From an uncultured Lachnospiraceae bacterium (GTDB lineage: Bacteria; Bacillota; Clostridia; Lachnospirales; Lachnospiraceae), in assembly GCA_905236705.1 (NCBI GenBank), contig CAJOOZ010000037.1:1-49764 (forward strand): a stretch of DNA of 49,764 nucleotides, read 5' to 3'. The position numbers were made by a program, and so were the translations under genes. The notes beneath the pieces are model-generated. The model was not told the DNA's origin and searched no databases. It saw nothing but the letters and a program-made list of their open reading frames with translations. Below are positions 49,162-49,764 of the stretch, one piece after another (the first letter of the stretch is position 1; every line of letters begins with the position of its first letter).

Positions 49162-49764
49162 TTATCCAAGCCCGTAGAACTTCTCAAAATATGCCATAAG
49201 CCTGCGGATTAGGTTCATCTTCTTACTCTCTCTACCGGATCCACCAAAACGGGATACGGGCGGCATGATCCTATCAATATCAGTCCCTATGGTCTTAAGC
49301 TCTCCATCACGAAAAGACCTTTCAATGAATTCTCTTGTTTCCTCCGGCTTAAGCTTTTCTTCCTCGATAAGAACAGCCAAATCGTGTTCCTTCATTTCTA
49401 TGACATAATCCCGCCATTCATCCATGATGTCATCTATATCGTTAACCCCGGCAATAAATGTCTCTATAAGAGCCTTCTTACTGCGAAGCTCAGGACTTGC
49501 ATCAACAGCCTTACGAATCGTGATCAGAACCTCTTTGTCTTCACCGTGACTGTCATGGTATTTCTTCACCAGCATCAGGATATAATCAATATTGATCTCT
49601 ATCTGTTTGATCAGTTCTATTTCGAATACGATATCATCCGTAATATCCGTACTTTCACCACTCTCACGTTTCCGTTTCCACTCATCCCTCAAATCCTGAT
49701 ATCTTCCGAGATAGTCCTGCATATCTCTTTCAGATATGATCTCTTTTCCGGCAAATTCATCAAA
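49162..49764 (-). CDS. hsdR: Type I restriction enzyme R subunit, C-terminal part (cut by window edge)
   Basis: 201 codons are visible and the frame stays open to the window end, so the 5' part is missing. The segment matches the C-terminal helical domain of HsdR: FAGKEIISERDMQDYLGRYQ, FEIELIKQIEINIDYIL, KAVDASPELRSKKALIETFI and the end SRFGGSGRESKKMNLIRRL with a short tail. HsdR is the ATP-driven translocase and nuclease that joins HsdM and HsdS in the type I complex; those partners and the helicase domains must lie beyond the window. Only the family assignment is secure. Confidence 0.9.
   Translation of the reverse strand, partial: FDEFAGKEIISERDMQDYLGRYQDLRDEWKRKRESGESTDITDDIVFEIELIKQIEINIDYILMLVKKYHDSHGEDKEVLITIRKAVDASPELRSKKALIETFIAGVNDIDDIMDEWRDYVIEMKEHDLAVLIEEEKLKPEETREFIERSFRDGELKTIGTDIDRIMPPVSRFGGSGRESKKMNLIRRLMAYFEKFYGLG

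Overview
The window looks like chromosome of a Gram-positive anaerobe of the Clostridia, most likely Lachnospiraceae. The grounds are a complete Rnf complex, an ATP-type PEP carboxykinase, ispH overlapping an S1-domain gene, the proBA-DUF896-miaB-mutS run, the MccB/MccA transsulfuration pair, AP2-like and GH25-like proteins, and AGGAGG-type ribosome binding sites with several TTG and GTG starts. Genus cannot be told from the sequence alone. Most genes lie on the minus strand. I see no rRNA, tRNA, CRISPR array, transposase or prophage.

Layout. 1-330: repeat-rich end downstream of pheS. 324-2950: pheS, a YihY membrane protein, a probable 6S RNA with its own promoter, and a second structured-looking RNA region. 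2954-7013: central carbon metabolism (pckA, deoC, and divergently a citrate synthase). 7087-11423: an SDR oxidoreductase, a secreted fibronectin-III protein and threonine synthase. 11532-16781: an AP2-like protein, a membrane-anchored GH25-like protein, the flavin transferase ApbE, a duplicated-domain lipoprotein and an M50-like membrane protease. 16764-24733: operon rnfCDGEAB-apeB-(broken DNA glycosylase)-alkD, with a promoter at 24892-24920. 25015-32810: a YprB-like nuclease, cheR, then tetR-rpiR-yhiN-cmk-ispH-S1 protein. 32964-34785: an AhpD-like protein with an iron alcohol dehydrogenase. 35058-40235: metNIQ methionine transporter and mccB-mccA transsulfuration operon, the latter behind a cysteine-rich leader peptide. 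40253-47461: operon proA-proB-DUF896-ygfA-miaB-mutS. 47651-end: an SH3/NlpC-P60 wall hydrolase and the C-terminal part of a type I restriction subunit.

Functional links. ApbE covalently flavinylates subunits such as RnfG and RnfD, so apbE at 13866 probably serves the Rnf pump encoded 8 kb away. MetNIQ imports methionine and MccA/MccB convert homocysteine to cysteine, so the two neighbouring operons form a sulfur amino acid block. The strongest unusual signal is the 44-codon reading frame at 40045-40179. It lies between a consensus promoter and mccB, carries four consecutive Cys codons and three more, and is followed by a hairpin whose 5' arm can instead pair with the sequence just after the Cys run. 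This is a candidate cysteine-sensing attenuator. Others are an RnfE with a ~200-residue repetitive charged tail, a three-box WalR-like site array, and an extragenic repeat family, one copy of which lies in the rnf 5' leader.
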